From assembly GCF_900100265.1 (NCBI RefSeq), contig NZ_LT629696.1:992001-1056000 (forward strand): a DNA stretch of 64,000 bases, given 5' to 3'. Positions 55,401 to 63,675 of this stretch are shown one piece after another. The notes beneath the pieces are model-generated. The model was given only the letters and a program-made list of their open reading frames with translations. It was not told the origin of the DNA and did no database searches. Within the stretch, counting starts at the first letter, position 1. Each line of letters begins with the position of its first letter. Both the position numbers and the translations under genes were made by a program. This stretch comes from Leifsonia sp. 466MF (GTDB lineage Bacteria > Actinomycetota > Actinomycetes > Actinomycetales > Microbacteriaceae).

Positions 55401-55981
55401 GCGACGCAGTTGGTCGCGGCGACGATCGACGTCACCTGGTAGAAGTGGCCGGGAACCGCGGGGATGGCCGTGTTCGTCCTCAACTGGATGCCCGGGACGG
55501 TACCGCTCGCGGTATACGCCGTGACCGCCTGGTTCTGGGCCGCCGCCGCCGTCGAGTAGCCCTGGTATTGACCCATCGCGTTGGCGAGGATCTGCACGCC
55601 CGAGATCGGGCATCCCGAGTTCCAGCCGGGCGGCGCCGGGGTCGTCGAGCCGTTCACGATGTAGCCGTTGCAGTACAGGCCGTCCGCCCAGCGCGGGTCG
55701 GCGTAGTACGTCTCGGAGTTCGCGCCCGAGACGCCGGGGACGTACGTGCTGCCGGGCGTGCCTTGGTACGACGTGATCTTGATCGCGGTGGATGCGGCGT
55801 TCTGGCCGGAGAAGTCCTCGGTGAACAGGGCGGTCGGCGGTTGCGGAGTGCCCGGAGTGCCCGCGGTCGTCGCTGCCGCGCGAGGCGCCGGGATGCCGAC
55901 GCTGATGCCGGTCACCGTCAGGCCCAGGATGGCGACGGTGGCCACGATCGCTCGTCGGACGCTCGGTTTCCGCTGACGCAT
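46418..55981 (-). CDS. giant secreted DUF11-repeat surface protein
   Basis: A 3187-residue protein. A Sec signal opens it ([20 protein letters not shown], cleavage expected near residue 37). Residues ~40-300 are a unique N-terminal region, followed by one DUF11/DUF7507-like domain preceding the array. About 23 tandem repeats of ~120 residues follow from ~residue 410 (54.74 kb) to 46.44 kb. Each has the pattern [13 protein letters not shown].[12 protein letters not shown], an APSDPANLS segment, [26 protein letters not shown] and an SATASGTPP linker. Two cysteines per repeat probably form a disulfide. Repeats 14-23 are very alike; the first are diverged. There is no C-terminal membrane helix or canonical LPxTG anchor (it ends HLPIVTG). 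GGAAGGAAG precedes ATG 55981. Adhesion or surface-layer function is inferred. Confidence 0.9.
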   Translation of the reverse strand: MRQRKPSVRRAIVATVAILGLTVTGISVGIPAPRAAATTAGTPGTPQPPTALFTEDFSGQNAASTAIKITSYQGTPGSTYVPGVSGANSETYYADPRWADGLYCNGYIVNGSTTPAPPGWNSGCPISGVQILANAMGQYQGYSTAAAAQNQAVTAYTASGTVPGIQLRTNTAIPAVPGHFYQVTSIVAATNCVANSSGNPAETLSLFINGVKNVLASQLDPCNYPGAVQYGSGPFGPTMVAGLTSAAIKVPSTGTPTVGMQLENQSAVVAGNDGAFDLPQILDVTPQLDKAFSPATIASGQTSTLTFTITNTSELAAKNGWSFHDDLPAGVTATGVNATTCSSGTVTAAAGSTSVVVANGTLTQGQNACTVTVQVTATVPGTYTNGPGNFPEGTAGLDGLNPPADTPLTVTPPASLLVTKASSTTAITRVGQVVTYKFVVTNRSQVTLHGISVVDAQTPPASQANLSAILCETQTLAPQASTTCTARYTVTQADLDNGSVHDTATASGLDPGGATVTAPPATLTITSARPAISVVKSTTTTLASSVGQQIPYRFLVTNTGNVTLFGVSVTDTPAPPASSANLSAITCPNPALAPGESQSCIGTYTATLADLQNGTLADSATASGTPEGGTAVTSAPSDLSIPTQLPGSLTIRKATTTAAVTAIGQVIPYTFLVTNNSTVVVNNVAVTDTAEAPSLPANLTTPSCPQTTLAPGASTTCTASYRVTSADVNAGVVADHARASGTDPVGNPVLSSPSRVELFSPVSALTIVKSTTATSVSAVGQLVPYAFLVTNTGNQVLTNVAVADTQVPPASQANMSAVSCPQTTLNPGASMSCTGTYQVTAADLGNGSVNDFATASGRNPAGATVTSPQSAASVNATPAALTMVKASSTNSFNAVGQPVRYTFTVTNNSSTTYRNITIQDTQVAPATQSRLSLITCDRTTLAPSQVAVCSATYSVTAADITNGWLSDFATATGVDVASNTYTTARSSTIIPAIQSPAITVTKTSTVTRITALGQEVPYVFTVRNTGNVDVTDVTVTDTQMPPATPANMSAVTCPPGALAPGDTVDCTGTYTVTQADLDHGLVADTATARATDPTGNPVDAPEARLRITANPALTIEKSSTTTLITAIGQQVPYEFLVTNIRTTPVSNVRVDDTQIFPSSQAGMSAIVCDDVTLAPGASTLCHGTYTATAADIANGAVDDSAVAEGTDSNGLPLPPSEPSELAIPAQQSPELTVAKSSSTSVITAVGQTLTYRFLITNTGNVRIDGVDVEDVQLPPAQQGDLSPIACPYPSLEPGQSQTCTATYTVSQADVANGSVADFAVATGTTPGGVAVRSTPDALSIPAPSTPPAISIVKSSSSQGVSTLNEQIPYSFEVTNNSAVTLTEVRVTDTQAPPASQSNLSSVTCPSTTLAAGASMTCTATYTTTQPDFDHGRIDDSAVATGRDPGGTVVQSSPSTFVVLVDPVDNSLTIDKRSTTTTITQVGQQVPYQFVVTNTGTQTITALSVTDVVASPSAQSNLSAVTCPTTPLAPNATATCTATYTTTEADLNNGSVNDSATAHGTTPAGLPIHSGEDALSIPTVAAPAITLVKSSTTTAVVRAGQQIPYRFLVTNTGNVTLANVAVTDTVAPPSLPGGLTAVTCPTTTVPPAGTVTCTATYTVTQADIDHGTVNDTATASGTQPATPGNPNPAPATSGPSTVSLPVDYQAELTILKSSAAPGVTRAGETIPYTFLVTNTGNLSISDIQVTDTVTAPSDPANLTPVVCPATVLAPGDSTTCTASYTTTQADVDNGQVHDTAIASGRPAPSPGDPTPGPVVSTGSQVTLLVASDPALTVVKSSPQTANPPTAAGQQIQYEFLVENTGNETLADVTVEDVQVAPATQANLSPVTCPPGPIAPGARITCTATYTVTQADVDNGAITDQATASGQPPTTPQNPNPPRITSPQATLTVSAAPVPAITVTKSSPTATVTQPGQVVPYAFLVTNSGNVTLSGIAIDDQVAAPSSPANLSAISCPQTTLAPQATTICTATYTVTQADVDNGSVVDSATASGLPPATPSDPNPPAVVSPVSTVTIDADRVTGITVVKTSTTTAVAQAGQQVPYEFLVTNTGTVTLSGIVVDDQVAAPSDPANLSAVTCPQTALAPAATMTCTATYTVAQADVDSGSVSDSATAFGTPPATPTDPTPPPVGSPISTVTLAVAGQPALTVAKSSSTPAITQVGQVVPFAFLVTNTGNVTLTGITVDDQVAAPSDPANLSPVSCPVTTLAPTATTTCTATYTVTQADVDSGAVSDSATASGTPPATPADPNPPTVGSPVDTLTIAVTQAPALTVAKSSTTTAVTQAGQVVPYEFLVTNTGNVTLSGITVDDQVAAPSDPANQSAIDCPVTTLAPTATTTCTGTYTVTQADVDNGAVTDNAATSGTPPATPTDPTPPPVDSPVDTLTIAVTPAPALTVAKSSTTATVSQVGEVVPYEFLVTNTGNVTLSGITVDDQVAAPSDPANLSAIDCPVTTLAPTATTTCTATYTVTQADVDNDSVADSATASGTPPATPADPNPPTVGSPVDTLTIAVTQATGVTVVKSSTTTAITQVGQVVPYEFLITNTGNVTLTGITVDDQVTAPSDPANLSTIDCPVTTLAPAATTTWPATYTVTQADVDNGSVADSATASGTPPATPTDPTPPPVDSPVSTVTISVTGQPALTVTKSSPQSATPPTAAGAVITYDFLVRNTGNVTLTDIQVDDIQDAPASQSSLSPVTCPPGALAPGAQVTCTATYTVTQADVDHGSITDRATASGRPPATPADPTPPRVASPESTLSIPSPATPSLTVTKSSTTTAVTQVGQRVPYDFLVTNSGTSTLTAVTVVDQVSAPSDPANLTAVECPQDTLVPAQTMTCTATYTVTQADVDNGSVADTATASGTPPATPGDPNPPAVSSPDSTVTIAVDQTPGLSVQKSTTAAAVTRTGQQVAYTFLVTNTGNVALTGVTVADQVAAPSDPASLSAVDCPQGTLAPAQTMTCTATYTVTQADVDNGSVTDSATATGTPPATPTDPTPSPVTSPPSTVTLAATPAPGLTVDKTTETGAVTMAGQQVVFQFAVQNTGNVTLDGIVVTDTVAAPSDQANLSPVSCPAAVLAPGERMTCTATYTVTTADMMLATSISDTAVATGIGPDGGRVGSPESTLALPVRAIAHLPIVTG

Positions 55982-56133
55982 GTGAACTTCCTTCCGGCGC
56001 TCCGCCCCCGACCGAAGCTGCGAGAGAGCGCCGGTGGCCGCCTGCCTGACAAGCTAGGGCGGTGCCGGGTGACTCGAAAGACAGCTGCGTGTGGCTGGCC
56101 CGGCCGAGGCGCGCTCCGCGTAGGCTCGGCGAC

Positions 56134-56715
56134 ATGGCGTTCGACTGGTCGCAGTTCTACGAGAAGCAGGGCGGACGCGGCGTGCGGCCGACCTTCCAGA
56201 GCGCCCTCGCCGCGTGGGACGGGGAGCCGGGCGACGCGGTCGATCTCGGCTGCGGCGACGGCGTCGAGACGCGTCACCTGGCCGAGCACGGGTGGCGGGT
56301 GCTGGCGGTGGATGCGGACCCGGGCGTCGAGGAGCGCGTGCGCTCGGGACTGTCAGGGGAGGCATCCGAGCGGGTGGAGGTGCGGCGCGCGTCGTTCGAG
56401 ACGCTGGGAGAGCTGCCGCCCGCGGACCTTGTCTATGCCGGCTTCGCGCTGCCGTTCTGCGACGAGTCGCACTTCCCGTACCTGTGGGCCGACATCCGCG
56501 AGGCCCTGCGGCCCGGCGGGGTGTTCGCGGGGGAGCTGTTCGGCCCGCACGACGAGTGGGCCGGCCGGTCCGGGATGAGCTTCCACGACCGATCCCAGGT
56601 GGAGGGGATGCTCGCCGGGATGGACGTGGTGCAGCTGGTGGAGGACGACCGCCGAGGCATGTCCTTCGAGGGCCCGAAGCACTGGCACGTCTTCCACATC
56701 GTGGCGCGCGCCTGA
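56134..56715 (+). CDS. SAM-dependent methyltransferase
   Basis: A 193-residue class I methyltransferase-like protein. Motif I is AVDLGCGDGVETRHL (about residues 40-54) and the acidic loop after beta-2 is VLAVDADPG; the post-motif region carries LRPGGVFAGELFGPHDEWAG. It resembles tellurite-resistance TehB-like or generic small-molecule methyltransferases. The substrate is unknown. ATG 56134 is preferred because TAGGCT ends 7 bases upstream (leaderless); an ATG 24 codons earlier adds a basic, non-conserved extension. It diverges from the giant protein gene. Confidence 0.85.
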   Translation: MAFDWSQFYEKQGGRGVRPTFQSALAAWDGEPGDAVDLGCGDGVETRHLAEHGWRVLAVDADPGVEERVRSGLSGEASERVEVRRASFETLGELPPADLVYAGFALPFCDESHFPYLWADIREALRPGGVFAGELFGPHDEWAGRSGMSFHDRSQVEGMLAGMDVVQLVEDDRRGMSFEGPKHWHVFHIVARA

Positions 56716-56738
56716 GATGTCGCGCCCCTCAGCTCACG

Positions 56739-56791
56739 GCTCCTGAGTTTTTCGCGCTCTGACCATCCATTCGTGCGAAAAACTCAGGAGC
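56739..56791. terminator. hairpin with T5/A5 stem, family B copy 3
   Basis: GCTCCTGAGTTTTTCGC and complement with a 19-base loop, closely matching the copy at 27743-27797 including part of the loop. It starts 24 bases after the methyltransferase stop and ends 19 bases before the CoA-binding protein stop (convergent), as expected for a bidirectional terminator. Confidence 0.85.
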
Positions 56792-56809
56792 TGTTAGTGA
56801 GGGGACGGG

Positions 56810-57412
56810 TCAGCGGAGCGTCTTGCGCGCGGTGATCTGGCCGGTGTCGAAGCCGAGCAGGTGCAGTCCGCCGTGGAAGCGGGCGTGCTCGATCTTCATG
56901 CAGCGGTCCATGACGACCGTCAGCCCCTTCGACTCGCCGTACTCGGCGGCCTCCTGGTTCCAGATCCCCAGCTGCACCCACACGGTCGGAGCGCCGATCG
57001 CGAGCGCCTCATCGATGACCGCGGGGATGTCGGCGGGCTTGCGGAACACATCCACGATGTCCGGAACCTCGGGCAGCGACGCGAGGTCGGGGTAGGCCTT
57101 CTGGCCCAGGATGGTGTCGGCGTTCGGGTTGACGAAGTACAGCCGGTAGTCGCTCGACTGCTGCAGGTACGTGCCGACGAAGTAGGAGGAGCGGGCCGGG
57201 TTGGGCGACGCGCCGACGATCGCGACGGACTTCGCGCCACGCAGGATCTTCAGGCGCTCCTTCGCGTCCGGCCCCACCCAGGTGCGCTGCGACTTGAGCA
57301 GCTTGGCGAGCGGGGAGTCGGACGGCAGCGCGCAGCTCAGCCCGTTCGCGAGCTGGACCTCGGTCGTGGACTCCGCGGTGGACTCCGTGGTGGGTTCGGT
57401 GGCAGTCGTCAT
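56810..57412 (-). CDS. CoA-binding protein (YccU-like)
   Basis: A 200-residue protein. A Thr/Glu-rich N-terminus (TTATEPTTESTAESTTE) precedes a CoA-binding Rossmann domain with SVAIVGASPNPARSSYFVG, the YFVNPN and QKAYPDLASLPEVPDIVDVF blocks, and the end VMDRCMKIEH. These match the small single-domain YccU/CoA-binding family, whose function is unknown. The ATG 57412 overlaps the stop of the upstream metY-like gene as ATGA, so translation is coupled. An association with methionine/acetyl-CoA metabolism is inferred from this. Confidence 0.88.
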   Translation of the reverse strand: MTTATEPTTESTAESTTEVQLANGLSCALPSDSPLAKLLKSQRTWVGPDAKERLKILRGAKSVAIVGASPNPARSSYFVGTYLQQSSDYRLYFVNPNADTILGQKAYPDLASLPEVPDIVDVFRKPADIPAVIDEALAIGAPTVWVQLGIWNQEAAEYGESKGLTVVMDRCMKIEHARFHGGLHLLGFDTGQITARKTLR

Positions 57413-58710
57413 GCTGCGTTCGCCTCCTCGACGGCGATCGTGAGCGCCTGATCGAGATCGTAGATGATGTCGTCGACATCTTCGATCCCGACGCTGATGC
57501 GCACGACGCCGGGCAGCACACCCGCGTCGAGCAGCTGCTGCTCGGTCAGCTGCGCGTGGGTGGTCGACGCGGGATGGATGACCAGCGTCTTCGCATCGCC
57601 GATGTTGGCGAGGTGGCTGGCGAGGTTCACCGACTCGATGAACTTCTGGCCCACCTCCCGGCCGCCCTTCACGACGAAGCTGAACACGCTGCCCGGCCCC
57701 TTCGGCAGGTACTTGAGCGCGCGTTCGTGGTGCGGGTGCTCGGGCAGTCCGGCCCAGAACACCTTCTCGATGCGCGGGTCGGCATCCAGCCATTCGGCCA
57801 CTGCGCGAGCGTTGTCGACGTGCGCCTGGATGCGGTACGGCAGCGTCTCGACGCCCTGCGCCAGCAGGAAGGCCGAGTGCGGTGCGAGCACCGGGCCGAT
57901 GTCGCGCAGCTGCTCCGCGCGCAGCCGCGTGAGGAACGCGTACTCGCCGAAGTTGCCCGACCACTGCAGCCCGCCGTACGAGGGCACCGGCTCGCCGAAC
58001 AGGGGGAACTTCGAGGAGTGCCAGTCGAAGCGTCCGCTCTCGACCACCACGCCGCCGAGGGTCGTGCCGTGGCCGCCGAGGAACTTGGTGGCCGAGTGGA
58101 TGACGATGTCGGCTCCCCACTCGAACGGCCGGTTGAGGTACGGGGTCGCGATCGTGGAGTCGATGGCGAGCGGGATGCCGGCCGCGTGGGCGACCTCCGC
58201 CAGCCCTTCGATGTCGGCGATCTCGCCGGAGGGGTTGGCGATGGTCTCAGCGAAGACGAGCTTGGTGCGGTCCGTGATCGCGGCGGCGTAGTCCGCGGGA
58301 TCGGCGCTCTGCACGAAGGTGGTCTCGACGCCGAAGCGCCGGAGGGTCACATCCAGCTGGGTGATCGATCCGCCGTAGAGGTTCGCGGACGCGACGATGT
58401 GGTCGCCCGCACCGACCAGCGACGCGAAGGTGATGTACTGCGCGCTGAGGCCGGAGGCCGTCGCCACGGCGCCCAGGCCGCCTTCGAGGCTGGCGACCCG
58501 CTCTTCGAACGAGGCCACGGTCGGATTGGCGAGACGCGAGTAGATGTTGCCGTACTTCTGCAGGGCGAAGCGTGCCGCGGCATCCGCCGTGTCGTCGAAC
58601 ACGAACGCGCTGGTCTGGTAGATCGGCAGCGCGCGCGCTCCCGTCACCGGGTCGGGGATGTTGCCCGCGTGGATCGCCCGCGTGCGGAAACCGTATTCGC
58701 GATCTGCCAT
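57409..58710 (-). CDS. metY: O-acetylhomoserine aminocarboxypropyltransferase/sulfhydrylase
   Basis: A 433-residue PLP enzyme of the Cys/Met metabolism family. The PLP lysine is Lys209 in IHSATKFLGGHGTT; the phosphate-binding YSRLANPT and the ASGLSAQ loop are in the expected places. The length and the SGEIADIEGLAEVAHAAGIP and HPASTTHAQL blocks fit O-acetylhomoserine sulfhydrylase, which makes homocysteine (or methionine) from O-acetylhomoserine and sulfide (or methanethiol). No metX is adjacent in the window. It is the first gene of a two-gene operon with the CoA-binding protein. Upstream, divergently, lies the guanidine riboswitch. Confidence 0.92.
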   Translation of the reverse strand: MADREYGFRTRAIHAGNIPDPVTGARALPIYQTSAFVFDDTADAAARFALQKYGNIYSRLANPTVASFEERVASLEGGLGAVATASGLSAQYITFASLVGAGDHIVASANLYGGSITQLDVTLRRFGVETTFVQSADPADYAAAITDRTKLVFAETIANPSGEIADIEGLAEVAHAAGIPLAIDSTIATPYLNRPFEWGADIVIHSATKFLGGHGTTLGGVVVESGRFDWHSSKFPLFGEPVPSYGGLQWSGNFGEYAFLTRLRAEQLRDIGPVLAPHSAFLLAQGVETLPYRIQAHVDNARAVAEWLDADPRIEKVFWAGLPEHPHHERALKYLPKGPGSVFSFVVKGGREVGQKFIESVNLASHLANIGDAKTLVIHPASTTHAQLTEQQLLDAGVLPGVVRISVGIEDVDDIIYDLDQALTIAVEEANAA

Positions 58711-58802
58711 GGGCTCACGCTACCCGACGCCGCCGACGCTCTCCGGCGGGCGTCGTAACACGCCGCAACCCGCTTTGCTACCCTGGTGCGAGGCCCACGC
58801 AG

Positions 58803-58848
58803 GGCCCCGGACGACGGTTCAGTACCCGGTGAGCGACAAGACTGGCCA
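58803..58848 (+). promoter_or_regulatory. guanidine-III (ykkC-III) riboswitch
   Basis: The segment contains the conserved ykkC-III blocks in order: CCCCGGACGA, CAGTACCCGGTGAG, then CGACAAGAC and GGCC. CCGG/CCGG pairing and a pseudoknot-type overlap are possible. Its 3' end runs into the Shine-Dalgarno sequence AAGGAG 8 bases before GTG 58861, so translational control by guanidinium is expected. TACCCT at about 58779-58784 could be the -10 box. Confidence 0.85.
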
Positions 58849-58860
58849 AGGAGTCGGATC

Positions 58861-59175
58861 GTGTCCTGGATCGTTCTCATTCTCTCCGGCGTGCTCGAAG
58901 CCGTCTGGGCCACAGCGCTCGGCCGCTCGGAGGGGCTCTCGCGGCTGTGGCCGTCCGTGGTCTTCGTCGGAGCGCTTCTCGCATCCATGGCCGGACTGGC
59001 CTTCGCGATGCGGGAGATCCCCACCGGGACCGCCTATGCGGTCTGGGTCGGCATCGGCGCGGCGCTGACCGTGCTCTACGCGATGACGTTCGGCGGTGAC
59101 GGGTTCTCCCTCGTCAAGGCGCTGCTGATCGTCGGCCTGGTGGGCTGTGTCATCGGACTGAAACTGGTCGACTGA
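58861..59175 (+). CDS. gdx: SMR-family guanidinium exporter (Gdx/SugE-like)
   Basis: A 104-residue protein with four hydrophobic helices (VLILSGVLEAVWATALGR, then VFVGALLASMAGLAFAM, AVWVGIGAALTVLYAM and ALLIVGLVGCVIGLKL). The membrane-embedded Glu13 that binds the cation and protons in small multidrug resistance proteins is present in SGVLEAVWA. The guanidine riboswitch just upstream supports the Gdx (guanidinium/H+ antiport) subgroup over the multidrug subgroup. It works as an antiparallel dimer. Start is GTG with AAGGAG at optimal distance. It converges with the YeiH-like gene. Confidence 0.92.
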   Translation: MSWIVLILSGVLEAVWATALGRSEGLSRLWPSVVFVGALLASMAGLAFAMREIPTGTAYAVWVGIGAALTVLYAMTFGGDGFSLVKALLIVGLVGCVIGLKLVD

Positions 59176-59182
59176 GCGCGAG

Positions 59183-60205
59183 TCAGGCGGCCGTCGACAC
59201 CCAGACGGCGGCCAGCGCGAGCACGGCGATCAGCAGCCACGAGACGAGTCCGGTGACGAGGGCGCGCCCGCCGGTGCCGACCAGGGTGCGGAGGCGGACG
59301 GCGGTGCCGAGGCCGAACAGCGCCATGGCGAGCAGCACGGTCTGCAGGGTGTCGGCGCCGTCCGTCACGGCGGACGGGAGCGGCACGAACGTCCGCACCA
59401 GAACGGCGAGCAGGAACCCGGCGACGAAGAGCGGGACGATGGGCGGGCGCTTCACGCCCGGGTCGCCGGCGACGTGGCGGCGACGCTCCACGACCGCGGC
59501 GACCGCCACGATCGGGGCGAGCATCAGCACACGGGTGAGCTTGACGACGACCGCGACGGCCAGGGCGGCGGCGCCCGCGAGTTGCGCGGTCGCGACGACC
59601 TGCCCGACGTCGTGGACGCCGGCGCCGACCCAGTGGCCGAACTGCTGCGCATCCAATCCCAGTGGATGCCAGAACAGCGGCAGGACGAAGATCGCGAGCG
59701 TGCCGCACAGCGTCACCAGGGCGACCGGAGTCGCGGCCTCCTCGTCCTTCGGCTTCACGACGCCGCTCATGGCGCCGATCGCGGATGCGCCGCAGATCGA
59801 GAAGCCGGTGGCGATCAGGAGCGGCTGATGACCCGGGAGGCGCATCAGCCGACCGATCCAGAAGGTGCCCGCGAAGCTGAGCAGCACGACGCCGACGGTG
59901 GTCAGGATGGCCACCCAGCCGAGCCCGGCGATGTCGCCCAAGCTGAGTTTCAGGCCGAGCAGCACGACGCCGATGCGCATCAGGCGTTTGGCGCTGACGG
60001 ACAGTCCCGGTGCGAGTCGTCCGGTCACGGCCGGCCGGGCGACCGGGAGCTGGCCCACCACGATCCCGAGCACCACGGCCGCGGTCAGCAGCGGCACGGC
60101 GGGCACCAGCCAGTGGACACCCCACGCGACGGCCGCGGCCACGGCGCACACCACGAGGCCCGGAAGCCAGGGCAGCGGACGGGCGGTCACCGACGGAGTG
60201 CTCAC
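59183..60205 (-). CDS. YeiH/UPF0324 family membrane protein
   Basis: A 340-residue integral membrane protein with about ten hydrophobic segments. Family landmarks are the ATGFSICGASAIGAMSGVVKPKDEE block and GHWVGAGVHDVGQVVATAQL. Members are thought to be sulfate or sulfonate exporters or small-molecule permeases, without firm proof. GTG 60205 is used because CAGAAT ends 6 bases upstream, the same leaderless element as at the pabC and acyP genes. Ends 7 bases past the SMR stop, convergent. Confidence 0.88.
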   Translation of the reverse strand: MSTPSVTARPLPWLPGLVVCAVAAAVAWGVHWLVPAVPLLTAAVVLGIVVGQLPVARPAVTGRLAPGLSVSAKRLMRIGVVLLGLKLSLGDIAGLGWVAILTTVGVVLLSFAGTFWIGRLMRLPGHQPLLIATGFSICGASAIGAMSGVVKPKDEEAATPVALVTLCGTLAIFVLPLFWHPLGLDAQQFGHWVGAGVHDVGQVVATAQLAGAAALAVAVVVKLTRVLMLAPIVAVAAVVERRRHVAGDPGVKRPPIVPLFVAGFLLAVLVRTFVPLPSAVTDGADTLQTVLLAMALFGLGTAVRLRTLVGTGGRALVTGLVSWLLIAVLALAAVWVSTAA

Positions 60206-60268
60206 CGATCCATTCTGTCGGCCCGGCTCGCCCGTCCGTGCCGCGCACACGTCGCGCGCGTCCGCAGC

Positions 60269-60321
60269 GTGGGTCGCAACACGCCGTTATGCGCGCCGCA
60301 TAACGGCGTGTTGCGACCCAC
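60269..60321. repeat. 53-bp palindrome, family C copy 3 (perfect)
   Basis: Perfect 25-base arms beginning GTGGGTCGCAACACGCCGTT with complement and a 3-base loop. It lies 28 bases downstream of the S53 peptidase stop (minus strand) and upstream of the YeiH-like gene. Arm sequence is the same as in the copy at 42947-42997. No T-run. Confidence 0.9.
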
Positions 60322-60348
60322 CGGCCGCCCGGCCGAGCCGCGTGCCGG

Positions 60349-61941
60349 TCAGAGCGACGACAGCAGCCTCGTCCCGTCCGGCACGCCCAGACCCGTGCAC
60401 GCGTCCCACCCGGCCGCCGCCCGATAAGCGCCGTTGTCGCCGGTCGTGATGTCACGGAACCCGTCCGCCACTTTCCCGGCAGGAACGGAATCGTAGAGCC
60501 GGGGCTGGAGTAGCCCGAGCGGCTTCCCCGTGGACTGCGCCAGCCGGGCCACGAGCGCCGCCCACAGCGGGGCGACCGCGCTGGTGCCGCCGATCACGGT
60601 GTCCTGACCGTCGACGCGGATGCGGTATCCGGTCTGAGGGTCCGCGACCGCCGAGACGTCGGGCACCCCGCGCCCGCCCGGGCCGTTGGCCGAGCCTCCC
60701 GCGTCGGTCCCGTCCGCACCCGAAGGCACCCCGACTCCCGCCTGCCACGACGGCAGCGGGAAGACCGCGCTGACGCCGCCCCCGGTGGCGCCGCCGCCCG
60801 TCCCGTTGTTCCAGACGATCTCCGAGCGCACCGTGCCGGTCGAGGTGTCCGCCTCGAGCCGCGTGCCTCCGCAGGCGAGCGCGTGCGGCGAGGAGGCGGG
60901 GAAGTCGACGTGCGGCCGTCCGTCGCCGACCCGGTCGCTGCTCCCGTCGTCTCCCGCGGCCGCGGTGGTCGTCACGCCGAGGGCGGCGGCGTCCTGCAGC
61001 GCCTCATCGAACGCGGTGCGCGCCTGCGCCGTCCAGCCGTCCTCCGACTGACCCCAGCTGATGCTGATCGCCGCGGGGGTCGGGTCCGCGTGCGCGGCGG
61101 TGGTCACCGCATCCAGGAAGCCGGCGTCGGTGTTGGGCGCGAAGTAGACGACGATCTCGGCCTTCGGGGCCAGCGCGCCGGCCACCTCGATGTCGAGCAT
61201 GACCTCGCCGTCGGCGCCGTTCGGGTTGCCGTCCGGTGCGTTCGAGCCGCCGTCGACGCCGACCGCGCGCACGCTGGGCGTCGGGATGCCGAGGCCGGCG
61301 AAGTAGGTGTCGAGGTCCTCCTGCACGTAGCCGCCGCCGAGTTCGATGATGGCGATGGTCTGCCCGCCCCCGTCGGTGCCGTCGGGGAACGCGTAGACCG
61401 TGCCGAGCTGCGGCGGTGTGTAGCTCGTGTTGACCGCGGCCGCGGGGACGTAGCGGTACTGCGCCCGCGCCTGAGGCCGGTCGTCGAGACCGAGGACAGC
61501 GGTCACCACGCCGGCGAGCGCGGCCGGGATGCTGAGCCCCCCTGTCCGCTGCCGGTAGACGGTCGCACCCTCGCCCGCGTCTTCGGCGCTCGACTCGGCC
61601 AGATCGGTGCCGAACACCCGAGCGACGGTCTGCACAGGGCCGGAGACACGGACACGACGCGCGCCCGCATCCACCTCGTCGACCGTCAGCCCGAGCCCTT
61701 CGAGCGTGCTGCGGACCAGTTCGACGTCCTGCGGGGACGCGCCGTAGCGTTCCGCGAGCTCGTCGCGGCTCAGCGGCTCGGCGAAGGCGCTCTGCGGGAG
61801 TTCGGCGCGGCGGCGCAGGACGAGCGTCGCATCCACCCGGGAGTCGGGCGCGAGGCCGCCGTGCGCGCGGAAGCCGGGACGTTCCGGCCGTTCGCTTCCG
61901 GGAAGGGGGACGAGGTCGAGGGGCTGTTCCGCATCGGTCAT
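60349..61941 (-). CDS. S53 family (sedolisin/kumamolisin-type) serine-carboxyl peptidase
   Basis: A 530-residue protease precursor. Residues 1-~170 are the pro-kumamolisin activation domain (ERYGASPQDVELVRSTLEGL). The catalytic domain has Glu246 and Asp250 (GEVMLDIE), the oxyanion Asp331 in AAAGDDGSSD and the nucleophile Ser454 in GGTSAVAPLW. The Ca-binding DITTGDNGAY is near the C-terminus. These enzymes are acid-active endopeptidases that self-process and are usually secreted. No signal peptide is visible before the propeptide, so export is unexplained. ATG 61941 is preferred to the ATG at 61971. Confidence 0.92.
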   Translation of the reverse strand: MTDAEQPLDLVPLPGSERPERPGFRAHGGLAPDSRVDATLVLRRRAELPQSAFAEPLSRDELAERYGASPQDVELVRSTLEGLGLTVDEVDAGARRVRVSGPVQTVARVFGTDLAESSAEDAGEGATVYRQRTGGLSIPAALAGVVTAVLGLDDRPQARAQYRYVPAAAVNTSYTPPQLGTVYAFPDGTDGGGQTIAIIELGGGYVQEDLDTYFAGLGIPTPSVRAVGVDGGSNAPDGNPNGADGEVMLDIEVAGALAPKAEIVVYFAPNTDAGFLDAVTTAAHADPTPAAISISWGQSEDGWTAQARTAFDEALQDAAALGVTTTAAAGDDGSSDRVGDGRPHVDFPASSPHALACGGTRLEADTSTGTVRSEIVWNNGTGGGATGGGVSAVFPLPSWQAGVGVPSGADGTDAGGSANGPGGRGVPDVSAVADPQTGYRIRVDGQDTVIGGTSAVAPLWAALVARLAQSTGKPLGLLQPRLYDSVPAGKVADGFRDITTGDNGAYRAAAGWDACTGLGVPDGTRLLSSL

Positions 61942-61986
61942 ACCACTCGGTCTACCACCGGCCTCCGACACCGCACAGGGCCGCAG

Positions 61987-63600
61987 CTACACCCAGCTGG
62001 GCAGCCACATGTGGATCTGCCAGAACCAGAACGGCACCTGCTGGCCCGTCCAGATCGGCCAGAAGAAGGCGCTCACCAGGGTGCAGGCGGCCAGGAAGAC
62101 GCTGGTCCAGAGGATGCCGCGGCGCCGTCGTGGCTCCGGATCGGTGCGTTTCCCGAGCACGATCGCGATGGCCGCCGTGAGGGCGAGGATGAGGTACGGC
62201 TCGAAGGCGATCGAGTAGAAGGTGAAGATCGTCCGGCCCATGTAGAGCCACCACGGCAGGTAGCCCGCCGCCAGCCCGGTGAGGATGAGGCCGATCCTCC
62301 AGTCGCGGTAGCGGATCAACCAGTAGACCAGGAAGAGGATGGCGGCCGTTCCCGCCCACCAGATGAGCGGGTTGCCGAGCGAGGTGATCGCCGCAGAGCA
62401 GGAGTCCCACTGGCAGCCGTCCTGCCCCTTCGTCGTTCCGACGTAGTACATGCTCGTCGGCCGCAGCATCAGCGTCCACGTCAGCGGGTTCGACTGGTAG
62501 GGGTGCGGGGTGTGCAGGTTGATGCTGTAGTTGTACATCTGCGTCTGGTAGTACCAGAGGTTCTGCACCCAGAGCGGCACCCAGCTGAAGGCGCCCGTCC
62601 ACTGCGCGTGTGCGGCCTCCGCCCAGTGGCGGTAGTAGCCGTTGCTCGACAGGATCCAGCCCGTCCACGTCGCGACGTAGGTGACGAACGCGAGCGGGAC
62701 CATCAGCACGAAGGTCGCCGGCGCCTGCTTGAGCAGGGCGCCGCTCGCGTAGAACGGCAGCCGCTCTCGGCGGCGGGCCACCGCATCCACCACAACGGTG
62801 TACACGGCGAAGAAGGCGAGGAAGTAGAAGCCGGTCCACTTGACCCCGGCGCACAGCCCGCAGAGGATGCCCGCGGCGATCAGCCAGGGACGCCACCACA
62901 GCACCGGTCCCCACGCCGGATCGCGACCCGCTGACCGGGCGGCCCCGACCTTGGCAGCCAGCCGATCGGCCGCCCAGCGCCGGTCGAGCAGGATGCAGCA
63001 GAACGCCAGCAGCGCGAAGAACATCACGAAGTTGTCGAGGAGCGCGACGCGGCTCATCACGATGGCGTGACCGTCGATCGCGAAGAGGAAGCCGGCGATC
63101 GTGGCGAGCATCGTCGAGCGGAACAGGGTGCGCGCGATGAGGAAGACGAGCAGCACGGCGATCGTCCCGGCGATCGCGGTGGACACCCGCCAGCCGAACG
63201 AGTTCGCGGGGCCGGTGGCCGCCATCCCGAGCCCGATCAGCCACTTGCCGAGCGGTGGATGCGCGACGAACGACGGATCCGCGTCGAAGATCTGCGTCTG
63301 GCCCGCGGCGAATCGCGCATCGGCCTTGTCGGGCCAGCTGCCCTCGTAGCCGAGGTTCCATATGCTCCAGGAGTCCTTCACGTAGAAGGTCTCATCGAAG
63401 ACGAGCGCGTGCGGCTGGCCCAGGTTCCACAGCCGCAGCACGGCGGCGAGCAGGGTCACCGCGACGGGCGCACCCCACATCCACAGCCGCAGGCGGGCCG
63501 GCGTCCCGAGGACGCGCGCCCACCAGTCGTCGAGGCGCGTGCCGACGGGGACCGCGGCGACGTGCGCGGCCGGGAGGTCGGTCGGAGGAGCAGAGGTCAC
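61987..63600 (-). CDS. pmt: protein O-mannosyltransferase (Pmt)
   Basis: A 537-residue polytopic membrane glycosyltransferase. The catalytic acidic pair is Asp69-Glu70 in ALVFDETFYVKDSWS in the first periplasmic loop, followed by VAHPPLGKWLIG and about ten hydrophobic segments. Actinobacterial Pmt adds mannose from polyprenyl-phosphomannose to Ser/Thr of Sec-exported proteins. The repeat surface protein and secreted proteins in this window are rich in Thr and could be substrates (inference). Start is GTG 63600; TAGCAT ends exactly 6 bases upstream, a leaderless signature. It diverges from rsmI, the usual neighbour in Actinobacteria. Confidence 0.93.
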   Translation of the reverse strand: MTSAPPTDLPAAHVAAVPVGTRLDDWWARVLGTPARLRLWMWGAPVAVTLLAAVLRLWNLGQPHALVFDETFYVKDSWSIWNLGYEGSWPDKADARFAAGQTQIFDADPSFVAHPPLGKWLIGLGMAATGPANSFGWRVSTAIAGTIAVLLVFLIARTLFRSTMLATIAGFLFAIDGHAIVMSRVALLDNFVMFFALLAFCCILLDRRWAADRLAAKVGAARSAGRDPAWGPVLWWRPWLIAAGILCGLCAGVKWTGFYFLAFFAVYTVVVDAVARRRERLPFYASGALLKQAPATFVLMVPLAFVTYVATWTGWILSSNGYYRHWAEAAHAQWTGAFSWVPLWVQNLWYYQTQMYNYSINLHTPHPYQSNPLTWTLMLRPTSMYYVGTTKGQDGCQWDSCSAAITSLGNPLIWWAGTAAILFLVYWLIRYRDWRIGLILTGLAAGYLPWWLYMGRTIFTFYSIAFEPYLILALTAAIAIVLGKRTDPEPRRRRGILWTSVFLAACTLVSAFFWPIWTGQQVPFWFWQIHMWLPSWV

Positions 63601-63675
63601 CCAGCCATGCTAGGGGCGGAGGCTCGGTGTCGCCTTTCGACGGACAGACAACTTTCGACTGCCACACTAGAAGCC

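Noticed and set aside
58751..58770. Possible fourth family C palindrome (GTCGTAACACGCCG)
   Set aside because: Only one arm is recognisable; there is no complementary second arm, so it may be a remnant or chance.
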